A DNA stretch of 64,000 nt from Micractinium sp. NFX-FRZ (GCA_029339195.1 JAPTJF010000151.1:62001-126000), one strand, 5' to 3'; shown: positions 10,348 to 22,715, counted from the first letter of the stretch. Numbers and translations: made by a program. Notes: a model not told the origin generated them from the sequence alone.

Positions 10348-13300
10348 ATGTCGCAGGGCCAGCCACAGGAGCCTGGTGGCAGCGCGGACGAGGCGGTTCG
10401 GTCACCACACGCAGCCCTTGTTGAGCGGGCCTGCCGCGCTGCAGCGCTCATGGAGGCAAGCCGGCTGCCCTGCCCACGACCACCCCCGGCCGCCGCTGCC
10501 AGGCGCCCTTCCCCGCCCCGCCAGCGCCGCTCTTGCGGCCTCGCATTGGGCATGCTCCGCGCTCTGCCTCTCCTTCTGCATCTGCACTTGTGATTTATTT
10601 GTGGAACCCTTTGCGTCTGTGGTCACCTGCAGGATGCCCCCAGTGATGAGGAATTCACGGATGCACAGCACACTGCCAGCGAGGACGAGGAGGGCGAGGA
10701 GCGCGTCAGCGGCCGCGCTGCAGCCCAAGCGGGTGCAGCACCCGGCGACGACGACGGCGGTGGCAGCAGCCCGGCGGTACGTGCGGCGGCGGGCGCAGTG
10801 GATGCGGCAGCTGCTGCCGCAGTGGCGGTGGAGGGGCGGGAGTGGGATCAGCACATGATTTCGCTGGCGGCGATTGCGCAGGCGCATGTGCAGGCGGGCA
10901 AGGTGAGCGGCGCGGGGCGGTGGGGGAGCTGCCTGCAGGGGCTATGCATGCGCGCAAGCAAAACCTTGCCAGGCGATAGGCGGCGGGATCAGCTGTTGAA
11001 GTGCTGCGCTCCTGGTGACGCATCTGGGCAAGGCTGTAAGCAAATGAGGCGGCTCTGGTACCAACCAAGTGTTGGTTGGTTCAAGTTTATGACTAAGCAT
11101 CATGATCATGTGAACGAATTGTGTATTGCAGCTGGACAAAGCGGTGAATGAGTACAGCGACATGCTGCGCCGCAGCGGCCTGGCAGGCGCCGGCGCCGGC
11201 AGCGGCACCACTGTGTCGGCGCGCCGCCGCCACGCTGCCCTGCTGCTCGCGCGGTCGGCCGCCTATGCTGCCTTTAGCCAGCAGCTGAGGAGCATACCGG
11301 CAGCCCAGGTGGGCGCCTGGGCAGCCTGGGGGTGGAGGGGTGGGAGCCAGGGGGAAGCTGCTTGCATGCGCTTCTCTTTGTGGGTGCCGCATGCAGTGTA
11401 CATCCATGCGTTGGGAAGCGCCCTGCCCGGCAGCACAGGTGGGCAGCAGAGGGTGAGAGAGCCGTGCCCTGCTGAACGAACACCCACTCCCGGCCACCCA
11501 CCTGCCCACTCACTTACTCTGCCTGTGTTGTTTTCCCACGGATGTGGTTTACTTGCTGAAAGCGCCAAGAGCCGTGCTGTGCTCCCGCTGCCCCAACCCC
11601 CGGCCCCCTGTGGGCCCTCTCCGGCTGGAAAGCATGCATGCAAACAGGGGGTCCAACACATGCCTCCTTCTCGCGACCCGTGCAGAGCGAGAGCCGCGCC
11701 CTGTTTGCCCCCGACCCCTGCCACCTCGCCGCCATGGCTCTCAAGGATGCCGAAGCGGCGGCGGCCCTGGACGGGGCGAGCCCGGAGCCGCTGCTGCACA
11801 AGGTGGGTTGGGTGGGTGCGCCGCGGCCTGTTGCATTCTTCTGTACTAGTGTAGTGGTTGTCTTACGTCTTGAGTGAGGTTGGTGGCCAACTCATGCGGT
11901 GGTAGGGGAGCCCCGAGTCCGCCCCTGCTGCGCCAGGTGGCAGGCGGGCGGTGGGCAGGCGCGCTGGAATGGACAACCTTGGCCAGCCAACCAACAATGA
12001 CGTGCAAAGGTCTGCTGTTTGGTTTGTGTCGCCAGCCGGGCGGCAGCAAGTGGATGGAGGTTGGATGGGGAAGCAGGGCGGCCCGTCAGCGCGGATGCCA
12101 CGTCAGCAGCGGGCTGGTTGAGGGAGAGGTGCACAAGGCGGGTGGGTTGGGGACAGGCAGATTCTGGGGGGGGGAAGGGGGCAACCTCGGCGCGCCAGTT
12201 GTAGGCAAGTGTAAACGCGCGGTGCTCCCTTGGCGGCTTGCTGTGTGGCAATGCTGCGCAAGGTTGCTGGGCAGGCGCCTGGCGCGGCAGCTTGCAGAGG
12301 GAGGTTTTGGGGGAGCTGAGGAGGGCGGGCAGGTTGGCGCCATGTGGGAGGGTAGCGGGTTGGGTGTGGGCGGGCTTAGGCGGGCGTGTTGTCACCGCGG
12401 GCGGTTTGTTGGCACGGGTGCGTGTTGTTGGCAGCAGGGCGGCGGGGCGGAGCGCACCAGTGGTGGCAGGTCGGAGGCTGGGGAGTGCTGGGGCGGGCAG
12501 AGTGCACAGAGATGGGCGTGGGGATCGTGGGAGCGTATTGGCAGCAGTGGGGACGCGCTCAGGAGGGCAGCACTGCTCGGCGCCCATAGGCATGACATGC
12601 CCCCCTCCCTCCCCGCCCGCCTGCCCGCAGGGCTACTCGCTCTTCCTTCTTGAGCGCTACACAGAGGCTGAGAGCGCCTACGGGGCAGGCCTGCAGCTGC
12701 AGCCCACGCACGAGCAGCTGCAGGCGCAGTTGCGGGATCTGCAGGTGCTCGAGCTTGTGCCTTTTGCATGCCACACGACGAGTCGCATCTTTGGCCGAAA
12801 TGGGTGGACGCCAGCACGAAATTGGTGCTGCTGCAGTGAAGCTGCATGTCCAACCACAGCAGTCTGTCTATTTGAATACCATTCCCCCGTGCAGGCTGCT
12901 TTGGCAGAGGGGCCCAGCGGCAGCGCGGCCGCCGACGGTGGCGGGGCTGCCGCCGGCGCCGGCGCTGCGCCTCAGGGCGCCGGCAGGTGGGTGGGGCTGC
13001 GCCTGGGAGGCGGGATGGTTGGCCGATGTGGTGTGCCTGCTGGCGGCGCTTGCATGTCACGAATGTGTAACATTGGTATCAAGCTTTTATCAACGCTTTT
13101 GTCAATGCGTAATTGTTTGTAGCTCAACATGTTGTTCGTGCAGGAAGCTGGAGCTGAGCGACGACACGGAGTGCGTGCTGTGCATGAAGCTGTTTTACGA
13201 GCCGGGTGAGGCGCACGCTGTGCCTGCTGTGCTCCCACCGCACCGTGCTCCTCCGTGCTGTGCATGGAGCTCTTGTGTGAGCGCATGAGGCAGGCAGTAT

Positions 13301-16300
13301 GCCTGCCTGCTGTGGTGTGCTGCGCTGTGCTTCTGCTGCGCTCCTACCACCGCGCTCGGCCGTGCTGCACTGCACCGGCACCCTTGCTTGCACCGCGGCA
13401 CTCTGGCTCTGCCCGCTAGGGTTTGCACGCCAGGCTCCAGCTTGCTGATGAGCGTCTGCACAGACCCCATAGCACACTATCCTGGCTGAGCACAAGTGTT
13501 TTGAGTGCCCCATCTTCCCTGCAGTCACCAAACCCAGACCCGGCCGCACCTTTTGCAAGCCCTGCTTCTCCCCACGCCGCATTTTCCCCTTCTCCCACCC
13601 CCTGCCTTCCCTGCTGCTTCTTGCAGTCACCACCCCCTGCGGCCACACCTTCTGCAAGCCCTGCTTCTCCCGCGCAATGGACCACAGCAACAAGTGCCCC
13701 CACTGCCGGACGGTGCTGCACGCGGGGCGCCAGCTGGCGGTGACCATCACGCTCAAAAGCCTGCTGGAGCGCTGCTTTCCGGGTGAGCCGCTGGGCTGGG
13801 CAGTCAGGGTGCCCCTTAATCTCCCCCAGTCAAGGCCAGGGCAGTCGGGATGCCCCCACCGTGCTCTCAGTTGAGGGCAGGTAGTCAGGGTGCCCCCACC
13901 GTGCTCCCATTTGAGGGCAGCGTAGCTATTATGGCCCCATCTGATCACTCTGTGCGCGACTCCCTTCTAAGGGTAGGAGGTACCCCCACCCGTGCATGGC
14001 CCGTATTTGAGGGTGGAGTGTAGGGTGCCGCCATGGTGCAGCCTCCTCCTCACTTGCCACTTGTAGACGGGCACGCGCATTGGCTTACATGCTGCCCCCT
14101 CCGCCCCGCCCTACATGCCCCCTTGCAGAGGAGTACGAGCAGCGTCGGCAGGAGGAGCGGGAGGCGGCGGCCGCGCTGCCCGCCGCCGACGCGCCGCTCC
14201 CCATGTTTGTGATGAGCATGCTGCTGCCGGGGGAGAAGATGGCGCTCAACATTTTCGAGCCGCGCTACCGCCTGATGGTGCGTCGCTGCATGGAGGGCAA
14301 CCGCGCCTTTGGCATGGCCACCGTCAACCGCCAGCACGAGCTGTCCGAGGTGGGTGCTGTGCCGTGCTGTGCTGTGCTGAGCTGCATGGAGCTGTCCGAG
14401 GTGGGTGCTGTTCTGTGCCGTGTTGTGCCGTGCCGTGCTGTGCTGTGCTGTGCTGCTGTGCTGCCGTGCTGCATGGGAGCTGTCGGAGGTGGGTGCTGCG
14501 CCATGCTGTGCTGTGCTGAGCTGCATGGAGCTGTCGGAGGTGGGTGCTGTGCTGTGCCATGCTGTGCTGTTCTGTGCCGTGCCATGCTGTGCTGTGTGAC
14601 GCTGCATGGAGGGGAACCGAGCAATCGTCATGCCTACCGTCACCCGCCCCTCCCCCTCCCACCCACCCTTCTGGGCAGGGGCCAGTGAGGCGCAGCATGC
14701 CCGCCCTCCCTCCTTCCGCCCCCGCCCTGCCTGCCTGCTTGCCTGCCTTCCCTTGCCATTCATCTCTGAACCCCTTAAATTAGGACAAAAAACCAATGGG
14801 TTATGACATGTCAAATGTCCAATCATTTTACTTATCTTTTATAGAAAACCCTTGCAGGTCACCCAGGCTGAGAAGGAGCGCCACCTGTGCCCCCGTACTG
14901 CAGGATAGGAAAGGGTGGAAGTGCACACCGTCGTGCCAACAAGCTGTACTCAATCTCTCACCCGCCCTGCAGGTGGCCTGCGAGGCGGAGATCACCGAGT
15001 GCCAGCCACTGCCCGACGGCAGGTGGGCCTGCTATTCTGTGCTATGCTGTGCTGTGCTGTGCTGTGCTGTGAAGAGCAGGGCTACGGTGTGCTGTGCTAT
15101 GCTGGTCGCATGAGGTAGCCGAGTGCCACCTATTGCACGGCTGCAGGTGAGCCTGCCGTGTGGTGGTATCCGCCGCTCACACCTGTGCCTGTGCAGCTAC
15201 TGTATCGAGGTGCTGGGCCTACAGCAGTTTTACTATCCACACTATCCCCCCTCCCCCACCCCCACTCTTCTGACCGTGCAGGCACTACATTGGAGTGCTG
15301 GGCTGGCGGCACTTGTTGTCACATCTCTATCCGCGCCGTGGCTAATCATACCATCAATGCTATCCATGCCAACATATCCAATCTGTAACTGGTCACCCCC
15401 CCCCCCACACACACACCATGCAGGTACTACATTGAAGTGCTGGGCCGGCGGCGCTTCCGCCCGGCAGAGACCTGGGAGCAGGTGTGGAGTTGGGGCGAGC
15501 GAGGGGAGAGGAGTAGGCACGCGTAGGGGGGAGGTGCATGGCTGGATGGTCTTGCAAGCTGGCCTGGCAGGAGGTTCCCAGTACCTCGCTGCCTTCCTCC
15601 CCGCGACACCACGCCTGCCCGCTCGCTGCAGGACGGCTACCGCGTGGCCCGCCCCGAGTACCTGTCTGACGACGCGCCGGCGGCGGGCAGCGAGGAGGCG
15701 GCGCGGCTGGCGCAGGAGGCGGGGGAGGTGGAGGCGCTGGCGGACGCGTGGCTAGAGCGGCTGCGCTCCCTGGCGCAGGTGGGCTGGCTTGGGTGCAACT
15801 GGTGCAAGTGGTGAAAAGGGGGAATCGCAGGGTGCAGTGGCAGACGCGTGGCTGTAGCGGCTGCTTGGGTTGGTGGGCTCGACATTTCACCCATCACCTG
15901 GTCAAAATAGAGAGAGGGTGGAAGCAGGGACAGATCCACGCGGCTGGAGGCGGGCAGGGCACGGAACGGGAGCTGCTTGGCTGCCGCTGATGCCGGCGCT
16001 TGGCAGTGGAGTGACCCAGGGGCCCCAACTAAACACACGCCCCTACCCACCCCCACATGATGAGCTCCTTGCCTGCACTGCATCCCTCCCTTTGTGTTTA
16101 GACCCGCCGCGGCGTGGCCGAGCTGCTGGTGCGGGCGGGGGACAAGCCGGCGCCCGCCCGCCCTGAGGCGCTCTCCTTTTGGGTGGTGAGCTAGTTATAA
16201 GAATGAATAAGTAAACAACTGCACGTTGAAGCACACTTCGTCTGCCCTCCATCTGCCCCACTCCTGTCTGGAAATATGCCTGTCAACTGCTGGCTGTTTG

Positions 16301-17167
16301 GCTGCCCTTCTCAGGCCCTACCCTGCCCCGCCCGGTGCCGTATGCGTGAGCAGCGCCCCACATGCTTAGGCTCGTGTGCTACGCTGTGCCCTTGTACCGC
16401 TGCGCATGCTCACACCCCTTTGCTAAACTGTGCCCGTGACCCGCTGTTTGTTGACCACCCTCTGTAGGCCAACCTGATCTGCCCCGTGCTGGATGTGGAA
16501 GCCGCCATGAAGCAGCGCTTTGTGACCACTCGCAGCACACTGGAGCGCCTGCAGGTGGGTGGGTGCCTGCGCTGGTGGGGCGCTCGTTTTGAGAAGGTCC
16601 AGGTTGGTGGGTGGATGTGCCTGCGCTGGTAGGCCGCTCTGTTTGGATGGTTGGGTGCCCTCCCTGGCACCGCATTGCACCAAGGTAGGGCGGCAGCTTG
16701 GTGGTTGCTGGTTGGCACGGCGACCGCGCCTGCAGGCGCACGGCAACCCACAGGTGTTGGGGCCACCGTGCAGTGGAGGCGTGCAGGGGGGCGGGGCTGC
16801 CACATCAGCGTGCGGGGGTCTGGAAGGCAGGTGGCCGCGGGGGTTGGGGGAGCAGCAGGCAGTTCAACTGACTGATCAGAAGACCAGGGCTTTGCAGCCG
16901 CCACTGCTGCCGTTGCTGCGCTTGCTGCCGCCGCCGAAGCTGCCACCGCTCTTGCTGCCGCTGCCGAAGCTGCCACCGCTCTTGCTGCAGCTGTCTGAGC
17001 TGCCGCTGCTTTTCCCAGGGCCGAAGCTGCCACCGCTCGTGCTGCCTTCACTGCTGGCCAATCACCCCTGACCAAGTCAGCCACCCTGCCCCCTCTGCCC
17101 GCAGACTGAGCGCCAGGTGCTGCAGCAGCTCAACTCCACCTCCTCCCAGGGCTGCTCAATCATGTGA
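10348..17167 (+). CDS. TPR-RING-LON (LONRF-type) predicted E3 ubiquitin ligase, 601 aa
   Basis: Fifteen exons: 10348-10455, 10633-10902, 11132-11308, 11686-11802, 12631-12744, 12895-12986, 13144-13205, 13627-13782, 14129-14349, 14973-15022, 15424-15481, 15632-15778, 16102-16185, 16468-16554 and 17105-17167 (1806 nt, in phase). Residues about 115-262 form TPR-like helices, split by an Ala/Gly insert, including GYSLFLLERYTEAESAY. Residues about 300-350 are a C3HC4 RING (CVLC, CGHTFCKPC, CPHC). Residues about 380-560 are a LON substrate-binding domain (LPMFVMSMLLPGEKMALNIFEPRYR). No Lon protease domain follows, as in animal LONRF proteins, so the likely role is substrate recognition plus ubiquitin transfer. 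The first intron has a GC donor (GAG|GCAAGC). The last residues, GCSIM, form a CaaX box, which suggests prenylation and membrane attachment. Confidence 0.9.
14330..14620 (+). repeat. Expanded copies of an exon-intron junction in the LONRF gene
   Basis: The end of the real exon (GAGCTGTCCGAG|GTGGGTGCTGTG, donor at 14350) is repeated about four times as GCTGTC(C/G)GAGGTGGGTGCTG, separated by TGCTGTGC and GCCGTGC microsatellite. Each copy carries an intact GT donor. A copy of the upstream CTGCATGGAGGG segment also recurs at about 14603. Confidence 0.75.
15190..15481 (+). repeat. Three tandem versions of one LONRF exon
   Basis: The functional exon is 15424-15481 (YYIEVLGRRRF). Two earlier copies, each preceded by GTGCAG, lie near 15192 and 15282 and would read YCIEVLGLQQF and HYIGVLGWRHL. 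Only the third keeps the conserved residues and the donor that fits the next exon. Confidence 0.7.
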
Positions 17168-17330
17168 GGTCGACCCTCTTTCTAAGAGCAGCTGCTCCGT
17201 CATGTGAGGACGCTCCTCTTTTAAGAGCAGCTGCCCCATCATGTGAGGACGCTCCTCTTTCTAAGACCTGCTGCCCCATCATGTGAGGACGCTCCTCTTT
17301 CTAAGACCTGCTGCCCCATCACGTGAGGAC
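17152..17330 (+). repeat. 40-bp tandem repeat that re-copies the CaaX-stop end of LONRF
   Basis: Units begin at 17152, 17191, 17230, 17270 and 17310. Each contains GCTGCYCC(A/G)TCAYGTGAGGAC followed by GCTCCTCTTTCTAAGA-like sequence. The first unit holds the real Cys-Ser-Ile-Met-stop codons and the rest lie in the 3' UTR. Confidence 0.85.
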
Positions 17331-18845
17331 TGCCCGCGCAGCATGTGGCCCTTGAGAGCCGCTCACAAAGGAGGCCCTGCCAGCAGGGCTTGAATCCATC
17401 AGCACAGGAAGGCGCTTCAGGGAGAGTGTGGCCGCCATGTGAGGGCTGGCTTCCATACAGGACTGCGGGGGCGCCGTCAACAGGATGCCCCAAGAACCTT
17501 GGCTACTGTAGCAGCGGCATGAGTCCCAGCGCGCGCAAGAGAACCCTCTTGAAAGCAGCAGAGGATTCGCTTCAGGACCTGCCGAAGTTCCCCCAAATCC
17601 CACGCTGCCTGACACAGGCAGGCACTCCTTCTTATAACCTATGTATCTCCCCTGCATGTTCTTTCGCCGTCCCCCAGCGGCCCAGGCGTGGTCCCTTCCT
17701 CTGCCGGCAGTTGTACACCCCCCACCATCCTGCCCCACCCCACCCCACCCCACCCAGCTGCTGGGCGTGCCTGCGGCTCTCGCCGTGCATGCAATCCCTG
17801 TGCATTCAATTGTTGTGGCATGCCATTGCCCGTTTTCACGTCCATTTCATCCGCCCGCCGCACCGGGCTTTCTTTTCCTCCCATCCGCGCTCTCTTGCTA
17901 CCTCACTTAATTCTGTCCAAGAATCCTTGCCTGCCTGTGGCCAACTCCCTCCGGTTTAGCTCCCCTCCGGTCGCTCCCCCAGGCCGCCCATTCATGCACG
18001 GATAGTTGTATTCTGGAGGCCTCCTCTCTGTGCACAAGTGCCCCACCTGCACCCAGCCCAGCTGTCCCTCAATCGTTCGTGCCCCGCCGGCGGGGCCAGA
18101 AGCCACTGCACACCCCCGCACCCTGACCGCTGCAGAGCGCTGTGCCTATGTAAGTGTAGAACAGTGCTTGTGACAGCAGGCATGGCGTGGTGAGAGTGGT
18201 CAGGCAGACAGTGGGATGAAGCTGTTGGTAAAGTTCTGCATGGCGGGGGAGGTGGAACGGGTGTGGCACGATTGCCAATGGTTGAGCGACCGCATCCCGC
18301 TACCATCACCTGGGTCTTGCCTGGCGGAGAACGAGAAGCATGGGCTTGGGTCCAGGAAAACCACAGGAAGGGAGCGGGCGCCCAAGGCAGGGGTCCCCTC
18401 TCCTGCCTGCCGGCAGTGCCCCCTGTGCCTGCAACCCGCCCTGTGCGCGCCCCACCGCCGCCGTCTGACCAAGGCTACCCCGCGCCCCTGCCCCCAAGCC
18501 TGTTGCCGCAGTTGCCTTGCCCTGCCACCTTGTGGCGCTCCGCATGAATGTCTGACAGCAAGTTGGAGGGGCTCAGGTGATCGATCAAGCACAGAACCCG
18601 GGGCCGAGGTGCTCACGCTTTGTGCGTGTGCCATGAGGCCCCATTATTGTAAGGCCAGGTTACCTTCCCATCAGGCGGCAGGTTGATGGCACATCCAGTA
18701 CCTGCCTGATGCGCCTTGTGGCGGCTCTTCTCGCCTTCCCTGGCAGTACAGGTGCCATTGGCCTTGTGTGCTAGGCAAACCCACGACGCTAGCCCCTCGC
18801 CCGGGAAGGGCGGCGCAGGCCGCGGGCTGACGGACCAGGAGGCGC
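17331..18845. other. Intergenic: LONRF 3' flank and promoter of the Gln-rich gene
   Basis: I see no conserved coding segment here. Open frames are short and unlike proteins. There are C-rich runs (CCCCACCCCACC near 17735) and AT-poor sequence typical of this genome. The boundary between the two transcripts cannot be placed. Confidence 0.4.
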
Positions 18846-21458
18846 ATGGACCAACTGTTTGCGGCCATTCAGCAACAGCAGCAGACGACCTCCGAGGCAG
18901 CGGAGGGGCAGGCCGGCTCACGAGGGCAGCAGCAGCAGGAGCAGAGGGCAGGCGGCGGCCCCGCCACGGGCGCTGGCAACCCGCCCGGGCACAGCGGCAC
19001 CCCTCCTTTAGCCCCTCCATCCATGCCCCTCTCTCCCGCCGCCGCCACATCTGGGCACCTTGAGCCAACCATGTCCCAGGGATCTCCTGATCTTGGCTCC
19101 CATGTGCCAGATACCGAGGCAGCACCCGCAGCGGAGGCGCCCGCACGGCGTGCCCTGCCGCGCCTGCTCTCCGTGCCGGTGCCTCCCCACAGCCAGCCGC
19201 CGCAGCCGCCGCTGCAGCAGCCTCTGTCTCCGCCGGCCAGCCAGCAGGCAGGCAGCCAGGCACCCTTCAGCCAGCAGCAGGCAGGAGGGGAAGCGCAGCC
19301 GGCAGGTGCCAAGGGCCTACTACCGCTAAAACGGGGGCGCGTTGAGGGGCCCTCAGCAGCAGAGGCAGCCGCGGGCACCGGAGCACCCTCTCGAACGCGC
19401 CTGAAGCAGCAGCTGCTGCATCCTGAGCAGAGTGCAGCACTGGGGGCCGCTGCTGCAGTGGCGGCGGCGGGTGGGCGTGCCGAACCAGCGGCGCGCGCAC
19501 GGCGCAACCTTCCCGCTGTGTTTCCCTCCGTGCCAGTCATTGACAACCTTGGGCAGTTGAATCAGGTGGGCAGGTGGCACGCTGGTGCCGAGACGTGATC
19601 CAGGGTTCACACAGCTGCCTCTTGACTTGCGTTCTGAGTCAGCAGTGGGGGACTGGCTGCCCAGGGTGCCTGCCCGACTCCCCAAAGGTACCGCGCGAAT
19701 GGCTCCAACCTGCCCCCTGGTACCGATGCATAACCTCAATCTGCCTGCCCTCAACCCGCCTGCAGGTGATAGGGGAGGGGCCAGGAGTCGCCACTGGGGA
19801 GAGCCACCCCGCACACCCCTGCCGCTATGCCATGGTGTCACTCGACATGCTGCAGGCGCTACACAGGCAAGGGAGGGAGGGAGAGAGGGGTGCCGCCCCT
19901 TGTGCACTGGAGGGGTGCTGCCTGGGACACTGCTTGCTTTCGTGCTCTTCCTGCCTGGCTATCAACTTGGTTGAACCTAGCAGGAACTGCCCGGTCAGCT
20001 GCCCAGGTAAGGACCTGCTCGCCAGTTGTGTCCTAGTAAGCCCCGCCTGCCCGCCTGCCTGCCTACCTGCCTGTCTGCCTTCTTCTCAACATCTCAGGTA
20101 TGGGCTCTGTTTCCAGCTGTGGCCTGCTTTGTTTGTCAGCCCAGGGAATTGTGCATGCCCGTGGCCACCCCACCCATTCGCCCTGCTTGCCTGCCCGCCC
20201 TCCTGGCTGGCCAGGCTTGGGCTCATAATTTGCCGTGGGCTTACCCCGCCCGAGCGTCCATGTTTACCCGGCCGCCTGCCTGCCCGTGTGCCACGCTCCC
20301 CTGGCCTTCCTGCCGTGCACCACATCCAGGCATCTCCCTGGGCAAACCTGTGCTGCCTTCTTCAGCTGTCACATGTCCCCTCGCTTTCTCCCACTCCCGC
20401 CCCCTTGCTTGCTGCAGGGCCGCCATTTTTGCGATCCACGAGGCTCGGGCTGACCTGGCGCGCCAGCTGCTGGCGCCCCCACACGCTGCCGCAACCACAG
20501 CAGCGGCCGCAGCACCCGCGCCGGCGCCGGTGCCGGCGCCGGCGCCAGCTGCCGCGCCCTCTCAGCACCCCCCCAGCAGCAGCACCCCCGTGCTGAGCGG
20601 CAGCCAGGCGGGCCAGATAATGCAGCAGGCAGCAAAGATGTACAGGGCGGCCCGGTCTGTGGGTGCTGCATCGCCGCCTGCGGCAGCGTTTGCCATCTCA
20701 CCAGCCATGTCGCCGCGCGTCACCCAGCAGCAAGCGGGGTCGCCACGCTACAGCCAACACCCGCAGCAGCAGCAGCAGCAGCAGCAGCAGTGGTCGCCAC
20801 AGCAGGAGCAGCACTACCAGCAGCAGCAGCCACAACAGCAGCAGCCGCCGCAACGGCAGCAGCAGCAGCCGCAGCGGCAGCTGCATTTCCAGCCCCCCCA
20901 ACACCCCCAGCAGCATTTCCAGCAGCCTCCGCACCAGCTTCCGCACCAGCTTCCTCACCAGCCTCTGCCGCAGGAGCCGTACCAGGAGCCGTACCAGGAG
21001 CCGTACCAGGAGCCGTACCAGGCGCCGTACCAGGCGCCGGCCCAGTCTCTGCAGGTGCTTCTCGCGCCGCCGCCCTCTCCGGCATCAACCTCACACGGCC
21101 CCTCTGCTGCCAGGGCGGCAGCGGCGGCGGCAGCAGCGGCAGCAGAGGCCCCGCCCCACCCGCAGCCCCCGCTGGGCCAGCCCCCGCCTGGTTTGGCCAT
21201 GCAGCCGCAAGCGGCCCTGCTGCTGCCGCACCAGTGGATGCCTCTCGGCATGCACGGCTGGCCGCCCGTGGGTGCGGTCGCGCTGCAGCTGCCGGCGCCG
21301 GCGCCGGCGCCGCAGCCTGCCTCGCCACAGCCGCAGGTCAGCATGGACACCGCCCTGGCGCTGTTTGCGCTGCTGCAGCAGCAGGCAGGGGAGCAGGCGC
21401 AGCAGGAGTACGAGGAGGGTGAGCCATCAGGGGCGGCAGAGGCTGAGGCAGAGGCAGA

Positions 21459-21491
<33 letters not shown>

Positions 21492-21711
21492 GCCCAGCAG
21501 CACGGAGAGCTGGCACCAGCGGCAGCAGCTGCAACAGCAGGTGCAGATGCAGCAAGTGCAGATGCACCAGCAGCAGCTGCAGCACCAGGCGCAGCAGCTA
21601 GCGCAGCAAGCGCAGCAGCCCCGCCAACACCGCCATCACCACCACCGCCACCACCATCACCAGCAGCAGCAGCAACAGCAGCAGCAGCCGCCGCCGCCGC
21701 AGGGGGAGTAA
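18846..21711 (+). CDS. Gln/Pro/Ala-rich protein of unknown function, 704 aa
   Basis: Three exons fit: 18846-19565, 19766-19866 and 20418-21711 (2115 nt). The second intron would use a GC donor (CAG|GCAAGG), which joins MLQALHR to AAIFAIHEARADLARQLLAP without losing frame. The only part that looks folded is residues about 215-300 (RRNLPAVFPSVPVIDNLGQL, then CRYAMVSLDMLQALHRAAIF). The rest is low-complexity poly-Gln, poly-Ala, His-rich and QEPY-repeat sequence, common in transcriptional or RNA-binding cofactors of algae. No DNA-binding motif, signal peptide or membrane helix is visible. Function is unknown. Confidence is higher for the large terminal exon than for the joins. Confidence 0.6.
20763..21035 (+). 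repeat. CAG tract and 12-bp coding repeat (QEPY)
   Basis: A CAG run from about 20763 encodes poly-Gln. Four units of CAGGAGCCGTAC-type sequence, followed by two with GCGCCGTAC, lie at about 20970-21035 and encode QEPYQEPYQEPYQEPYQAPY. Likely length-polymorphic. Confidence 0.8.
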
Positions 21712-22643
21712 GTTGCCCAGGCGGCACTCTTTTAGGCCTGCCTACTCTGAAACGCCCTTCTGCTTTCAATATCGTGCCCCCCCCCCACCTTTGTCTGAGC
21801 TGTTACCTTTTTTCCGTGGGCAGCCAATCCTGCTCTGCCCCTGCACTCCTCCTGCCCCTCTTCGGCTTGCCTGTGCAGGCTTGCCTGTGCAGAGGGTATC
21901 CTTTGTCCTGCCTGTGGTGCTGTTTCCCACTCTGCCCGCCCTGGTTGTGGACGTGTGCTGCCTCACAACTAGCCCCTAGCTTCAGCGCAGACTCTCTACT
22001 CGAACCACAAACCTCTGCGCACTGCTTTTTCTTGTTCAACCCACTGCGTGTGCCCCTCCCGTGTTAGCTAGCTGTAGCGAGCGCGTGCCCCAGCAATGCA
22101 AATGCCCTGCACCAAGTGCACCAACCATGCATGCACTGCTTTTACTAGCGAGGTCCCACCTGTGTCTCCTGCCCTCTTGACCACCCGTGCCGCCTTGCGA
22201 GTGTTGCAGCCTGCCTCCTGTTTCGCTGTCTCTCCCCGTAAGGAACTTTCCTCCCGGCCCCTGACAAACAACCACCAGCTGGCGGCCCCACCCATCATGC
22301 CCTCCCAAGGCCCTCTATCCTTTCGCCCTTGCTTGAGCCTGCCACGCTGTGCACTGTGCCAACTGCGTCTGTTTTCATACCAAGTTCCTCGTTCTTGTTT
22401 ACCGGACCGGTCTGGTAACGCCTTGCAGAACACGCTGCTGATCAATGAAAGGGGTCAGGAAGGATGGAGCATGGGCAGTGCACATGGGGTCAGCTGCAGG
22501 GGAGGGCTGAGCAAGCCCGTCCAGCCAAGCGCATGCCGTACATGTTGTGAGAGGTGTCACTCTCTGGGACTTGTTGTGGGAGGCACTGGTGCCCCGACTC
22601 TGCCTGATTTTTTATTTGATAAGAGACGCTTGAAGGCATCGGC
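21712..22643. other. Intergenic between the Gln-rich gene and the TrpRS gene
   Basis: No credible coding exon is visible. The sequence has long C/T-rich stretches near 21774-21990, as expected for 3' UTR and promoter DNA. The TrpRS promoter elements are described separately. Confidence 0.4.
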
Positions 22644-22715
22644 TGACGCTCCCCTGACGCTCCCCGCTCCCCTGAGTCAGGGGCCCTGACGGCTGACGCT
22701 CCCTGACGCCACGTC
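22644..22715. promoter_or_regulatory. Cluster of bZIP-type sites upstream of the TrpRS gene
   Basis: Five or more TGACG cores lie at 22644, 22655, 22687, 22694 and 22703. A perfect 15-bp palindrome, CCCCTGAGTCAGGGG, at 22669-22683 contains the GCN4/AP-1 site TGAGTCA. The block also has TGACGCCACGTCG with an ACGT core. It is 140-210 bp before the TrpRS start codon. Confidence 0.6.

Noticed and set aside
14330..14700. Cys-rich open frame of LCCAVLC type
   Set aside because: It is the translation of a TGCTGTGC microsatellite after the LONRF exon, not a protein.
15000..15120. CRISPR-like or phage-like repeats
   Set aside because: The repeats are unevenly spaced microsatellites and exon copies in a eukaryotic intron. 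There is no spacer pattern and there are no cas genes.
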